DNA of 5,443 bases from an uncultured Eubacteriales bacterium. Lineage in GTDB: Bacteria > Bacillota > Clostridia > Oscillospirales > Oscillospiraceae. Positions 5,436 to 5,443 of this stretch are shown here, in pieces. Below the pieces are notes generated by a model that searched no databases, was not told the DNA's origin, and was given only the letters and a program-made list of their open reading frames with translations. The position numbers and the translations under genes are program-made. Each line of letters starts with the position of its first letter. Within the stretch, counting starts at the first letter, position 1. The stretch lies in the NCBI GenBank assembly GCA_900553135.1, contig USCO01000143.1:1-5443 (forward strand). The letters are read 5' to 3'.

Positions 5436-5443
5436 TAAAGAAA

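Noticed and set aside
1..5443. CRISPR array, tRNA, rRNA, transposase or integrase gene
   Set aside because: No regularly spaced short direct repeats, no cloverleaf or rRNA-like sequence, and no recombinase motifs were seen on either strand; the repeats present are hairpin elements in only two copies each.

Overview
The window looks like a chromosomal segment from a high-GC, low-G+C-phylum-type Gram-positive anaerobe, most likely a gut Oscillospiraceae relative (Flavonifractor/Lawsonibacter/Pseudoflavonifractor-like). The reasons are strong GGAGG-type ribosome binding sites, GC-ending codons, an LtaS-type membrane enzyme, the arginine/lysine/ornithine-decarboxylase-like gene next to holB that is familiar from the Firmicutes yaaO-holB neighbourhood, and hairpin-rich intergenic repeats of the kind I associate with that family. 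The genus is a guess from composition and gene content; no rRNA or marker search was possible.

Layout. All protein coding lies between about 550 and 4720 on the minus strand, as one probable operon read right to left. It starts from an extended -10 promoter at about 4759-4787. The first gene is an LtaS-type phosphoglycerol transferase (2822-4720, TTG start behind GGAGGT). The second is a PLP-dependent Orn/Lys/Arg decarboxylase-family protein (1512-2825) whose start overlaps the upstream stop by the four bases ATGA. The third, after a 38-base gap, is holB, the delta-prime clamp-loader subunit (550-1473). All three have intact hallmark residues apart from the expected decay of the delta-prime P-loop. 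The genes do not form an obvious pathway: one acts in the cell envelope, one in amino-acid/polyamine-type metabolism and one in replication. The pairing of the last two is an old Firmicutes association; the LtaS-type gene is the unusual partner, and tmk and the other usual neighbours are missing.

Non-coding flanks. About 550 bases on the left and 720 bases on the right hold no credible gene but are packed with structured repeats. Three families occur at both ends of the operon. Family A (1-262 and 5175-5435) is a direct repeat of about 260 bases, about 90% identical, with a string of perfect hairpins. Family B (472-531 minus and 4833-4897 plus) is an inverted pair of about 60 bases with two hairpins. 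Family C (336-407 minus and 4947-5013 plus) is a three-hairpin element whose stems differ in sequence between copies but keep their pairing. B and C sit together in the same order at both ends, so the operon is bracketed by an inverted B-C composite and, outside that, by the A direct repeats. The left B region also touches holB: the holB stop codon lies in the loop of a perfect 10-bp hairpin.

The most interesting signal in the window is this structured, compensating repeat system around an otherwise ordinary operon. No transposase, CRISPR array, tRNA or rRNA is visible.
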